Positions 18,353-26,846 of a DNA stretch of 64,000 nucleotides are shown here, piece after piece. The DNA comes from Mogibacterium sp. (lineage in GTDB: Bacteria; Bacillota; Clostridia; Peptostreptococcales; Anaerovoracaceae). Every line of letters starts with the position of its first letter. Within the stretch, counting starts at the first letter, position 1. The translations under genes and the position numbers were made by a program. The notes beneath the pieces were generated by a model, which saw nothing but the letters and a program-made list of their open reading frames with translations, did not search any database and was not told the DNA's origin. The DNA lies in contig JAFRGD010000031.1 in NCBI GenBank assembly GCA_017433975.1, forward strand, positions 62,001 to 126,000, given 5' to 3'.

Positions 18353-19609
18353 TTACTCTTCGCCGTAGCCCTTGCGGAGCAGGAAGACGCCGATGACGAA
18401 AATCACAACATAGAGGATGCCGTAGATCGTGAAGACCGGGGCATAGGATCCGGTCGATTCATAAACCGAAGCGGAGAGCGGGCCGGCCGCCATCGCGCCG
18501 AGGTTCGGTGCCATCGAGATCATGCTGAAGATGTCGGAGAAGTGCTTGCTGCCGACCTTGTGTACGGTGATGAGCTGCGCCATGACGTTGGTCTCGGAGA
18601 ACGCGATACCGAACATGATCGAGCAGAGGATCGCGAGCTTGGCGTTGCCGTACTGCAGGGTCATCAGGATGCCGACGACGCTGAGCGCGGTGAACAGCAG
18701 GTAGTTCTTGTAGGTGCCGATCTTGTCGTTCAGCCATCCGAAGAAGAACTTGGAAATGGCGAGGACGATGCTGACCAGGCTCATCAGGGAAGCCGCCTTG
18801 ATCGGCTCGTAGCCGATGTCGGTCAGGTACGCGCTCATGTGGCCCCAAATACCGACGACGCCCATCGAGAGCACGAAGCAGATGAAGAACAGGAGATAGA
18901 AGGTCGGGCTCTTGAGCGCTTCCGCTCTGGTCATGCCGTCCAGGCTCGCCGCGCGAACCTTGGTCTTGCCGGTCTGGAGAGCTTTCTCAGTGCCCGGCTC
19001 GATGCCGTACGGCTGAACGCCCTTGTCTTCCGGCTTGAATTTATAGAGCAGGAAGAGCGGCAGCAGCAGGACAAACGCGATGATACCGAGCGCGCGGAAC
19101 GCGAACTGGTAGCCGTGCGTGGTGATGAAGGAGCTCGCGAGCGGATTGAAGACCGCGGAGCCGACGCCGGAGCCGGTCGATACGAAGCCCATGACGAAGC
19201 CCTTCTTCGCGTGGAACCAGTTATTGAGCACGATGTTGATCATGCACATGTTGGTGAACGCGGAGCCGACACCGATCAGGATACCCATGACGAACATGAG
19301 CGACTTGGCGTGGATGAAGGAGAGGCCGACGAAGCCGCCAAGGACCAGGAGGCCGGCGATCCGGACGATCCAAGGGCTGCGGTGCTTGTTAAGCAGCGAA
19401 CCGACGACCGGATAGATGACGACGGAGGTGACCGAGATCGTGGAGATCAGGAGTGAGTACGTCGTCCGCGGCATGTTGAACGCCTCGCACATCGGCTTGA
19501 GGAACTGGCCCATCGAGTTGTGGCAGAGGCCGATGGTGACCGCCATCGTAAGCCAGAGCGCGAACAGGAGGAGCCAACCGTAGAAGACTTGCTTCTTTGA
19601 CTTGTCCAT
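18353..19609 (-). CDS. MFS transporter, OFA-like family, copy 3
   Basis: A 418-residue, 12-helix carrier beginning KQVFYGWLLLFALWLTM. It is very close to copy 2 across the NNWFHAKKGFVMGF loop, the KFKPEDKG(V/L)QPYGIEPGT linker region and the SKFFFGWLNDKIGTYKN loop, so the pair arose by tandem duplication. It is the first gene of the pair; GGGAAGTAGTT precedes the ATG on the minus strand. The substrate is unknown; small carboxylates are the usual guess for this family. Confidence 0.85.
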   Translation of the reverse strand: MDKSKKQVFYGWLLLFALWLTMAVTIGLCHNSMGQFLKPMCEAFNMPRTTYSLLISTISVTSVVIYPVVGSLLNKHRSPWIVRIAGLLVLGGFVGLSFIHAKSLMFVMGILIGVGSAFTNMCMINIVLNNWFHAKKGFVMGFVSTGSGVGSAVFNPLASSFITTHGYQFAFRALGIIAFVLLLPLFLLYKFKPEDKGVQPYGIEPGTEKALQTGKTKVRAASLDGMTRAEALKSPTFYLLFFICFVLSMGVVGIWGHMSAYLTDIGYEPIKAASLMSLVSIVLAISKFFFGWLNDKIGTYKNYLLFTALSVVGILMTLQYGNAKLAILCSIMFGIAFSETNVMAQLITVHKVGSKHFSDIFSMISMAPNLGAMAAGPLSASVYESTGSYAPVFTIYGILYVVIFVIGVFLLRKGYGEE

Positions 19610-19843
19610 AACTACTTCCCTTTCTGTATTTTTGCAGTGAAAAATGGATAAACTGAACTGTTAGCGCATTAATTTTACACCTTCTCAATGTATTTTTAAA
19701 GTACTTCATTGTACTTTTTTATAATATTTCGCATGATTCTACAAAATTCGGCGCTGCGGTGTTCTGTTATCAAAAGGCGCACGCAGATGTGGTATAATAA
19801 ACATGCGATTACAGTCCGAAATTGATATGCAAACTAACAAATA

Positions 19844-21127
19844 ATGGAAGATATGACACCGGAAGAACTGAGGACCCTGTGGAAAAAAGAAGAAAGCTGC
19901 GCCCGGATCCGGGGGTGGGACTTTTTGCATCTCGACGGACGCTATGAAGAGGAAGAGGCCCTGCCGTGGGATTACGAGGCGATCATACGCGAAGTCCTCA
20001 AAGACGGGATGAAACTGCTCGATTACGATACGGGCGGCGGCGAGTTCCTGTTGTCACTCGGCCACCCGTATGAGAACACGGCTGCGACGGAGGGCTACCC
20101 GCTGAACGTTCAATTGTGCAAAGAACGGCTGCTGCCGCTCGGGATCGACCTGCGCGAGTGCAGCGACGCGTCGCGGGTACCTTTTGACGACGAGGCCTTT
20201 GACATCATCATCAACCGCCACGGCGATCTGAACGCGTCAGAAATCCGGCGGCTGCTCAAGCCCGGCGGCCTGTTCATTACCCAGCAGGTCGGCGCGGAGA
20301 ACGACAGGGACCTCACGGAGGCTGTCCTCCCCGGCACCGAAATGCCTTTTCCGGACGCGACGCTCGCAGCGCAGAGGGCGGCGTTTGAGGATGCGGGGTT
20401 CGAGATTCTAAGAGCGGAGGAGGCGTTCGGCCCGATTACCTTTTACGACGTCGGCGCGTTCGTGTGGTTCGCTCATATCATCGAATGGGAGTTTCCGGGC
20501 TTTTCCGTCGACCGCTGCTTCGACCGGCTGCTGAAAATGCAGGAAACCATCGAGCGGGACGGCAAACTCTCCGGCACGACGCACCGATACCTTCTCGTCG
20601 CGAAGAAAAACGACCAGAACGCATTGCCGGACGTTGAAATCCACCCTTCCGGGCGGGCGGACCTGGAAAACATCCGCAGCCTCTGGGCGGACGGCGAAGT
20701 CATGAAGTTTGTTGGATTCCCGGACGGCCTTCCGAAGAGTCCGGACGAGATGGAGGAATGGCTCGGATGGATCGAAGCCGACCGTCCGATGACAGACCAC
20801 TATTCCGTGTACTGTCGCGGAGCGTACTGCGGGGAATCGTTTTACAGTATTGATCCGAAGACCGGCCGCGCCGCATTGGACATCAAACTATTTCCGTCGG
20901 CGCGCGGCAAAGGCATTGCGACCTTGGCGCTGCGGTATGCGATGGAGCAGGCCTTTGCCCACGGGGCGGCGAAGTGTTATGTGGACCCGAACCCGGAGAA
21001 CGAGCGCGCGATCGCATTGTATCGCAGGGTCGGCATGGTGCAGAAGGAAACTCCGGCGGACCTGTATGATCCGGCGTTTCCGGGGTACCTGTATTTTGAA
21101 TCGGAGCGTGTGGAGGAAGATCGATGA
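19844..21127 (+). CDS. Methyltransferase-GNAT acetyltransferase fusion protein
   Basis: A 427-residue two-domain protein. Residues about 40-260 resemble a class I SAM-dependent methyltransferase: LLDYDTGGGEFLLSLG is motif I (DxGxGxG-like), DIIINRHGDLNASEIRRLL and LKPGGLFITQQV are the later strands. Residues about 265-420 form a GNAT acetyltransferase: DIKLFPSARGKGIATLALRY is the acetyl-CoA pyrophosphate loop (RGKGIA), then PNPENERAIALYRRVGM. Fusion of the two is uncommon. Substrates are unknown. It heads a string of overlapping plus-strand genes; TATAAT at 19793-19798 may be the promoter -10. Confidence 0.8.
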   Translation: MEDMTPEELRTLWKKEESCARIRGWDFLHLDGRYEEEEALPWDYEAIIREVLKDGMKLLDYDTGGGEFLLSLGHPYENTAATEGYPLNVQLCKERLLPLGIDLRECSDASRVPFDDEAFDIIINRHGDLNASEIRRLLKPGGLFITQQVGAENDRDLTEAVLPGTEMPFPDATLAAQRAAFEDAGFEILRAEEAFGPITFYDVGAFVWFAHIIEWEFPGFSVDRCFDRLLKMQETIERDGKLSGTTHRYLLVAKKNDQNALPDVEIHPSGRADLENIRSLWADGEVMKFVGFPDGLPKSPDEMEEWLGWIEADRPMTDHYSVYCRGAYCGESFYSIDPKTGRAALDIKLFPSARGKGIATLALRYAMEQAFAHGAAKCYVDPNPENERAIALYRRVGMVQKETPADLYDPAFPGYLYFESERVEEDR

Positions 21128-21936
21128 TCGATTACGGTTTGAAAGACAAAGTGGCGCTGATCACGGGCGCGAACAACCCGCAGGGGATCGGCGCGACGAC
21201 GGCGCTCGCGTTTGCCCGCGAAGGGGCGAAGGTGGCTTTGGTATATAAGCAAGTATTCCGGCCGTTTGATCCGGAGAAGACCGACCGGAACGGGGTGGAC
21301 CGTTATTACGCGGCGAATGCCGGGAGTGCGGATGTTGTGGAGAGCAAACTCGAGGAGATGGGTGCGGACTACCTGATTCTGGAGAGCGACATCTCCGACG
21401 AGGCGGCGGTCCGGGACATCTACTCGGCTGTCCTGGAACGGTTCGGACGTGTCGACATCCTGGTAAACAACGCGGCGACCGACGACGAAAACGGGTTGGA
21501 CACGATCGAAAAGATCACGCAGCAGGTGATCGACGATACCTTTGCGGTCAACGTTCGGGGAAGCCTCCTGATGACCCGGGAGCTGATCAACCACCGCGGC
21601 GACTATGGCCGGATCATCAACATTTCCACCGACGCGGCCCAGATCTTCGCAGGGCAGATCACCTACGGCGCGAGCAAGGCGACGATGGAGGCGCTCACCC
21701 GCAGCGTCGCGCTCGAGGTCGGGCAGTACGGGATCACCGTGAACTGCGTCGCGCCGGGGCCGACGCAGACCGGGTGGATCGACGAAGCGCTGGAAGAAGC
21801 GGTCCTGCCGCTGATCCCGATAGGAAAGCTGATCCAGCCGGAGGACATCGCGAATACGATCCTCTTCCTCGCGAGCGAGCAGGCGCGGATGCTCACGGGG
21901 CAGGTGATCAAGGTGTCCGGCGGGCACGCTTTGTAA
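21124..21936 (+). CDS. Short-chain dehydrogenase/reductase (FabG-like)
   Basis: A 270-residue classical SDR. ALITGANNPQGIGATTAL is the cofactor motif, with an extra residue before GIG as in enoyl-reductase-like or SDR variants; VDILVNNAAT is the NNAG-type motif; the catalytic Ser (INISTD) and YGASK (Tyr-Lys) are present. It overlaps the preceding gene by ATGA, so translation is coupled. It would reduce or oxidise a small carbonyl or hydroxyl substrate with NAD(P)(H). The fatty-acid gene neighbourhood is absent, so a FabG role is unlikely. Confidence 0.85.
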   Translation: MIDYGLKDKVALITGANNPQGIGATTALAFAREGAKVALVYKQVFRPFDPEKTDRNGVDRYYAANAGSADVVESKLEEMGADYLILESDISDEAAVRDIYSAVLERFGRVDILVNNAATDDENGLDTIEKITQQVIDDTFAVNVRGSLLMTRELINHRGDYGRIINISTDAAQIFAGQITYGASKATMEALTRSVALEVGQYGITVNCVAPGPTQTGWIDEALEEAVLPLIPIGKLIQPEDIANTILFLASEQARMLTGQVIKVSGGHAL

Positions 21937-21960
21937 ACGAATGGTTTTGGAGTGATCTTT

Positions 21961-22545
21961 GTGGTTCAAAAGCTGCGTTACGGTAATACAAATGCTTTTT
22001 TTATAAAGGGGGAGACCGGCGGCCTGCTTGTCGATACGGATTACGCGGGAACGCTGCCGGCCTTCTTTAAGGCGGCCAAGCGCGCGGGCGTCGGAATGAA
22101 CGACATCTCGTATGTGCTTGCGACGCACTATCACCCGGACCACATGGGTCTCATCGGAGACCTGATGAAGCTGGGCGTGAAGCTCCTTCTGATAGATGTT
22201 CAGAAGAGTGCGGTTCATTTTTCGGACGGGATCTTCGCGCGGGATCAGCTGCCGTTCGTACCGATTGATGAGGCGGCTGCGACTGTCATCTCCTGCGAAG
22301 AGAGCAGGGCCTTCCTGCGGGGGTTGGGCATTGCCGGCGAGGTCATCCATACCCCGAGCCATAGTTCGGACAGTATTACTCTGGTTCTGGACGACGGCGA
22401 CTGCTTTGCAGGGGACCTGGAACCGTTCGAATATCTCGAGGCGTATAAGGAGAACGCGGCGCTGCAGAGCGACTGGGAGCGGGTTCTCTCGTTCTGTCCA
22501 AAGCGGGTATACTATGCACATATTCCTGAAAAGGTGATTGAGTAA
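21961..22545 (+). CDS. MBL-fold metallo-hydrolase
   Basis: A 194-residue beta-lactamase-fold hydrolase. The GTG at 21961 is preferred: GGAG at 21949-21952 is then eight bases upstream, and the protein opens VQKLRYGNTNAFFI, usual for the family; the GTG at 21952 would overlap that site. ATHYHPDHMGLIGDL carries the HxHxDH metal motif, TPSHSSDSITLVLDDG gives a third histidine, and CFAGDLEPFEY the bridging Asp. Substrate unknown. The end overlaps the next gene if that gene uses its TTG start. Confidence 0.85.
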   Translation: MVQKLRYGNTNAFFIKGETGGLLVDTDYAGTLPAFFKAAKRAGVGMNDISYVLATHYHPDHMGLIGDLMKLGVKLLLIDVQKSAVHFSDGIFARDQLPFVPIDEAAATVISCEESRAFLRGLGIAGEVIHTPSHSSDSITLVLDDGDCFAGDLEPFEYLEAYKENAALQSDWERVLSFCPKRVYYAHIPEKVIE

Positions 22546-22552
22546 TAAGACA

Positions 22553-23077
22553 ATGTTTCAGAAAGCAGTAATCATAGGCAATCTGTTCAGCCTGTGCGCG
22601 ATGGTCTCGGATTCAATCAGCGGCACGCGCAGGAAACACAGCGAGATCATGGCCGTCCAGATCCTGAGCCAGTTCTTCTATGGCGCGTCCTCCATCGCGT
22701 TGAAGGGCTACAGCGGCACCGCGCAGAATATCGTCGCGGTGTTCCGAAACTTCGCGGCGATGAAGAATGTGAAGAGCAAGGTCCTGGAGTGGACTCTGAT
22801 CCTGGTGGGCGTCGTGCTGGGTGCCATCTTAAACAATCGCGGGCTGCTCGGGTGGCTGCCGATCATCGCCAATTTCGAATACTCCATCGCGATATTCAAA
22901 CTCAAAGACAACGAAAAGGCGCTGAAACTGTGCTTTATCATTAACATGATCATGCATGCGGTCTTCAGCGCGGTAATCATGAACTATGTCGGCGTGATAT
23001 CATGCACGGTCATTTCGATTACAACTGCGATCTCCATCATCCGGGGAGGAAAGAATGCTGGATCAGAAGGGATTTGA
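22553..23077 (+). CDS. YgjV-like inner membrane protein
   Basis: A membrane protein of 174 residues from the ATG at 22553, or 179 if the TTG at 22538 is used; the TTG start would overlap the MBL gene stop and give coupled translation. No clear ribosome binding site settles the choice. About five or six hydrophobic helices are present, including VLEWTLILVGVVLGAIL and GWLPIIANFEYSIAIF. The arrangement resembles the YgjV family of bacterial inner membrane proteins, whose function is unknown. Confidence 0.65.
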   Translation: MFQKAVIIGNLFSLCAMVSDSISGTRRKHSEIMAVQILSQFFYGASSIALKGYSGTAQNIVAVFRNFAAMKNVKSKVLEWTLILVGVVLGAILNNRGLLGWLPIIANFEYSIAIFKLKDNEKALKLCFIINMIMHAVFSAVIMNYVGVISCTVISITTAISIIRGGKNAGSEGI

Positions 23078-23684
23078 CCTTTGGGCTGACGGCTACGATG
23101 CGGCGGTCGGCCTTTTCGATGAGAATAACGCGTACCCGTTTGCGGGGTACAAGGAAGTCCTCGGGCGGATTTTCCGGACCGTCATGGAGAAGCCGGGCGC
23201 TGCGGTGCTTGACGTGGGGTTTGGAACCGGGACTCTTACAACGAAACTATACGAAAACGGATGCACCGTCTATGGGCAGGACTTCTCCGCGCGGATGATC
23301 GAGCTCGCCCGGGATAAGATGCCGGACGCTGTGCTGGTGCAGGGCGATTTTTCGACAGGGCTGGCCCCTGAACTGCGGACAAAGACCTATGACTTCATCC
23401 TTTTGACGTATGCGCTGCACCATCTGGACGACGCCGGCAAGCGGTCGTTGATTCGCGAACTGCTCAGGTGCCTGAAGCCGGGCGGGCTGCTCCTGATCGG
23501 GGACGTGGCGTTCCGGACGCAGGCAGACCTCGACGCCTGCCGCGCGGCGGCGGGGGAAGACTGGGACGAGGATGAGTTTTATTTTGTCTACGAGGACATG
23601 AGAAAAGCGTTTCCGGCGATGGAATACGAGCAGATTTCCAGCTGCGCGGGGCTGATGACGATGCGGAAGGAGGCCCTGATATGA
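23055..23684 (+). CDS. Class I SAM-dependent methyltransferase
   Basis: A 209-residue methyltransferase with motif I VLDVGFGTGTLTTKL, acidic residue in YGQDFSARMIELA, motif III-like DFILLTYALHHLDD and LKPGGLLLIGDVAF. The N-terminal FDLWADGYDAAV is typical of small-molecule methyltransferases of the UbiE/YrrT-like kind. It starts 23 bp inside the YgjV-like gene, with GGGAGG before the ATG. Substrate unknown. Confidence 0.85.
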   Translation: MLDQKGFDLWADGYDAAVGLFDENNAYPFAGYKEVLGRIFRTVMEKPGAAVLDVGFGTGTLTTKLYENGCTVYGQDFSARMIELARDKMPDAVLVQGDFSTGLAPELRTKTYDFILLTYALHHLDDAGKRSLIRELLRCLKPGGLLLIGDVAFRTQADLDACRAAAGEDWDEDEFYFVYEDMRKAFPAMEYEQISSCAGLMTMRKEALI

Positions 23685-24199
23685 TCATACTGATTACCGG
23701 TGCGTCCCACACCGGAAAGACGCTTCTGGCGCAGCGGATGCTCGAGGCTTATCAATACCCGTACCTCTCCATCGACCACCTGAAGATGGGGCTGATCCGC
23801 AGCGGCAACACCGACCTCACGCCGATGGACGATGACGCGTTGACGGAATACCTCTGGCCGATCGTGCGGGAGATGATCAAAACCGCGATTGAAAATCACC
23901 AGAACCTGATCGTGGAAGGCTGCTACATCCCTTTTGACTGGCGGAAGGACTTCGACGAACGGTACCTGCCGTCAATTCGCTTCATATGCCTCGCCATGAC
24001 GGACCAATACATCGTTGAACATTTCGCCGAGATCCGGGAGCACGGCTCCGAGATTGAACACCGGCTGGAGGAGGGCAGCACCGTCAGCGGCCTGAAAGCG
24101 GAGAACCGCAAGTATATCGACGGGTTCCGGCGGGCCGGCGAGCAGGTCACACTGATCGATACGGACTACGAACAGGCGATACGGGAGATCATTCCATGA
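23681..24199 (+). CDS. P-loop NTPase, adenylate-kinase-like small kinase
   Basis: A 172-residue nucleotide-binding protein with a Walker A at residues 5-14 (ITGASHTGKT) and a following YPYLSIDHLKMGLIRSG, which is the substrate-binding Asp region of zeta-toxin/AAA_33-like kinases. NLIVEGCYIPFDW is the next strand. It overlaps both neighbours by ATGA-type 4-bp junctions. The family includes kinases for nucleosides, sugars and antibiotics; no substrate can be named from the sequence. Confidence 0.7.
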   Translation: MIILITGASHTGKTLLAQRMLEAYQYPYLSIDHLKMGLIRSGNTDLTPMDDDALTEYLWPIVREMIKTAIENHQNLIVEGCYIPFDWRKDFDERYLPSIRFICLAMTDQYIVEHFAEIREHGSEIEHRLEEGSTVSGLKAENRKYIDGFRRAGEQVTLIDTDYEQAIREIIP

Positions 24200-25224
24200 T
24201 TAAGAACATAGCAATCGTGAGCCTTTCCGCCGGGACGATCGGCGAAGACTTCGTGAAACATGAGGTGGAGATCGGGGTCAACCGGCTGAAGGCTTTTGGC
24301 CTCAACGTCCGGTTCATGCCGCATGCGTTGAAGGGCATCGAATACGTGAGGAGTCACCCCGAGGACCGCGCCGCGGACCTGCTGGAAGCGTTCCGGGACC
24401 CGGAGATCGACATGATCCTCTGCGCGATCGGCGGTGACGACACGTATCGACTTCTGCCGTATCTGTTTGAGCACGGGGAGCTGGCCGGCGCGGTATCAAA
24501 GAAAGTGTTTCTCGGCTTTTCCGACACGACGGCGAACCATCTGATGCTTCACAAAGTCGGACTGAACACGTTCTACGGACAGTCGTTCCTCGCGGACGTC
24601 TGTGAGCTCGATAAAGATATGCTTCCGTACACAAAAGCGTATTTTGAGGAGCTGATCCGGACCGGGACGATCCGGGAAATTAGGCCGAGCGCGGTCTGGT
24701 ATGAGGGCCGGGCGCATTTCGGGACCGACCAGATCGGGAAACCGCTGAAGTCACACCCGGACCACGGCCTTGAACTGTTGCAGGGCGCCCCTGTCTTTTC
24801 CGGGGAGATCCTCGGCGGGTGCATCGATTCAATGTATGACATGTTCTGCGGGGAGCGTTACGCGGACATGCCGGTCCTCTGCAGGAAGTACGCGCTGTTT
24901 CCGGAGAAAGAGGAGTGGGCCGGCAGGATCCTGTTGCTCGAATCCAGCGAGGAGAAGATGCCTCCGGAGCGGTACCGGGAAGCGCTCACCGTGCTGAAAG
25001 AGACCGGGGTCTTTGATGTGGTCGCGGGCGTTCTCGCCGGAAAACCGATGGACAACACGTATGCGGAGGAATACAACGAGATTCTGGTCGAGGTCATCGG
25101 AAATCCGGCGCTGCCGGTCGTCTTTAACGTCAACGTCGGGCACGCGCAGCCGCGCTGCACCGTACCGCTGGGCGTGAAGGCGACGGTTGACGTAAATGAT
25201 CAAGTCATCCGGTTCGCGGAATGA
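24196..25224 (+). CDS. S66-family serine peptidase (LD-carboxypeptidase / MccF-like)
   Basis: A 342-residue S66 peptidase. The nucleophile elbow is FLGFSDTTANHLML (Ser109), with the triad completed by Glu249 in LLLESSEE and His316 in VNVGHAQPR. CAIGGDDTYRLLPYL is the conserved N-terminal glycine motif. The family contains LD-carboxypeptidases of murein recycling and MccF, which cleaves processed microcin C-like toxins. A GNAT gene follows 28 bp downstream; in microcin C immunity a GNAT enzyme also detoxifies the same compound, so an MccF-like role is worth considering, but a cell-wall role is equally possible. Confidence 0.82.
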   Translation: MIKNIAIVSLSAGTIGEDFVKHEVEIGVNRLKAFGLNVRFMPHALKGIEYVRSHPEDRAADLLEAFRDPEIDMILCAIGGDDTYRLLPYLFEHGELAGAVSKKVFLGFSDTTANHLMLHKVGLNTFYGQSFLADVCELDKDMLPYTKAYFEELIRTGTIREIRPSAVWYEGRAHFGTDQIGKPLKSHPDHGLELLQGAPVFSGEILGGCIDSMYDMFCGERYADMPVLCRKYALFPEKEEWAGRILLLESSEEKMPPERYREALTVLKETGVFDVVAGVLAGKPMDNTYAEEYNEILVEVIGNPALPVVFNVNVGHAQPRCTVPLGVKATVDVNDQVIRFAE

Positions 25225-25252
25225 GCGGACCGATGGCTGTTGGTGGTGAAAA

Positions 25253-25753
25253 ATGCTTGAAATATCGAAACTGAGCAGCAAATATGCGATTCGCAGACTG
25301 GATGACACGGACGTTGACAGCATCCTGGCACTCTGCGAGGGTAATACGCAGTATTATCAATACTGTGAGGCGGAACCGACCCGCGAGCAGATCCTGAGCG
25401 ACCTGCACATCACGCCGCCGGGAATCGAGCCGCAGGATAAATACTATGTCGGCTTCTATCAGGGGGAGTCGCTGGCCGCCGTCATGGACCTGGTCGACGG
25501 GTATCCGGAGCCGGACGTTGCATATATCGGTTTCTTCATGATGGATAAGGCGCTACAAGGGCGGCAGATCGGGAGCGCAATCATCCGGGAAGCCGCCGAA
25601 TACCTCAAGTCGGTCGGGAAGACGATCATCATGCTCGCGATCGATAAGGGGAACCCGCAGTCCACGCACTTCTGGGAGAAGAACGGATTCGTTATCATCC
25701 GGGAAGTGAACCGGGGCGAGTGGACGGCGCTCGTCGCGGAAAAAACACTATAG
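25253..25753 (+). CDS. GNAT-family N-acetyltransferase
   Basis: A 166-residue acetyltransferase. YAIRRLDDTDVDSILALC opens the fold, VAYIGFFMMDKALQGRQIGSA carries the acetyl-CoA loop (QGRQIGS in place of the usual RGxGxG), and KGNPQSTHFWEKNGF is the C-terminal strand-loop (NxxAxxFYxKxGF type). Substrate is unknown. It lies directly after the S66 peptidase gene on the same strand. Confidence 0.82.
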   Translation: MLEISKLSSKYAIRRLDDTDVDSILALCEGNTQYYQYCEAEPTREQILSDLHITPPGIEPQDKYYVGFYQGESLAAVMDLVDGYPEPDVAYIGFFMMDKALQGRQIGSAIIREAAEYLKSVGKTIIMLAIDKGNPQSTHFWEKNGFVIIREVNRGEWTALVAEKTL

Positions 25754-25785
25754 CGACGTGCGGCAGACGATATAGGTGAATTGAT

Positions 25786-26577
25786 ATGGATCAAGAATCT
25801 TTGGACATTATTTATCAGGAGGAGGGCCTTTCACTGGGGGAGGCGGACGGGAAGTACTATCTCGTTGTGGACGGGACGACGTACCGGCTCGCCGACCATC
25901 CGTATGGGCCTTGCTTGTATATAAAGGGACCTCGCGGCATGATGGTGACCGTACACAATTCGTTTACGCTGGAGCAGCTCTGCCGCGCGATCGAAGCGAA
26001 CGGTTCCATGACGATGGTCACGGGCGACGACTACGACGTCGCGGGCGTCTTCCGGCTCCTCCGGAAGGCAATCGAGCTCTCCATGGAGTCCGTGGACGTA
26101 GGCTATCTGGAGGGGCGGTGCTTCATGGATTACATGAAGGAGCGCGGCGCGCTGTCGCCGGAGACGGCGGTCGATCTGGCCGGGGCCGGGCTGAAGAACC
26201 CGAACGCGATGAACGTGTTCCTCCATTCGAAGAAGGTCGGCCGGACCGCGGACGGATTGTTTTATCTGTTGGATCCGAAGAAGAAAGCCGAGCCGGAGCA
26301 AAGCGACCGCAGTTTCCGGGTCATCTCCAACCAGGTGAGATTCGGCTGCGGGTACCGGACCGTCGACGGACGGAGACAGTACTTCGCGTGGCACGGGTAT
26401 CCGAACCGAAACGACGACTTCTTTACAACGGCGGAGATCTCCGCGGCGGAGTTCCGGCAGATCGCCCTGGAGTATCCGAAAGAAATCAGCGCGGACCGGG
26501 AGACCGCGGAGGTGTTCCGAAATAAATATGTCGACAGGCATCCGGTGATTCTGGAGGGCTGGAATAAACTGCTGTAG
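25786..26577 (+). CDS. Protein of unknown function, 263 aa
   Basis: I do not recognise this protein. It is soluble by composition, with no signal peptide or membrane helix. Residues 1-60 are beta-rich (YYLVVDGTTYRLADHP, GPCLYIKGPRGMMVTVHN), the middle third is helical, and the end contains FRVISNQVRFGCGYRTVDG and YFAWHGYPNRNDDFFTTAE, aromatic- and charge-rich segments. GTGAATTGAT precedes the ATG, an unremarkable site. Continuous codon usage with its neighbours and its place between the GNAT gene and the Imm32-like gene support a real gene. Confidence 0.6.
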   Translation: MDQESLDIIYQEEGLSLGEADGKYYLVVDGTTYRLADHPYGPCLYIKGPRGMMVTVHNSFTLEQLCRAIEANGSMTMVTGDDYDVAGVFRLLRKAIELSMESVDVGYLEGRCFMDYMKERGALSPETAVDLAGAGLKNPNAMNVFLHSKKVGRTADGLFYLLDPKKKAEPEQSDRSFRVISNQVRFGCGYRTVDGRRQYFAWHGYPNRNDDFFTTAEISAAEFRQIALEYPKEISADRETAEVFRNKYVDRHPVILEGWNKLL

Positions 26578-26622
26578 CTGTCTGAAACGGCTATGCGGCG
26601 GAAGGTTTTGTGAGGTAAGACG

Positions 26623-26838
26623 ATGAAAGTGGAATGGATAGATGGATTTGAGATTCGCGTGAGCGCGGATGCGGAGCAGGAAGAGGTCTGCATTTCCGCG
26701 AACCGGGAGGGACTGCTCTCCCTGGCGAAGCAGCTGACCGCGCTGGCGGAGGGGGAACCGGGAGACCATATTCATTACGATGATTACAACGCCCTGGAAG
26801 AGGGGTCGGTTGAGCTGATCATCGAGAGAGTCGATTAG
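26623..26838 (+). CDS. Imm32-like small protein (orphan immunity protein candidate)
   Basis: A 71-residue acidic protein. The pattern VCISANREGLLSLAKQL, then EGEPGDHIHYDDYNALEEGS and a final VELIIERVD, matches the Imm32 family, which is found as immunity proteins in polymorphic toxin loci (aN.eGL..La..L then G.HiH.D and S.eLii). No toxin gene is adjacent, and the gene is only eight bases from the next transporter gene, so it may be an orphan immunity gene or may have another role. GAGGT precedes the ATG. Confidence 0.6.
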   Translation: MKVEWIDGFEIRVSADAEQEEVCISANREGLLSLAKQLTALAEGEPGDHIHYDDYNALEEGSVELIIERVD

Positions 26839-26846
26839 AGGGTCCC

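Noticed and set aside
14941..19715. Shared GTACAATG element upstream of the GntR gene (14945-14952) and of MFS copy 3 (reverse orientation at 19707-19714)
   Set aside because: An eight-base match in AT-rich spacers is expected by chance often enough; it is not repeated upstream of butyrate kinase 2 or the permease.
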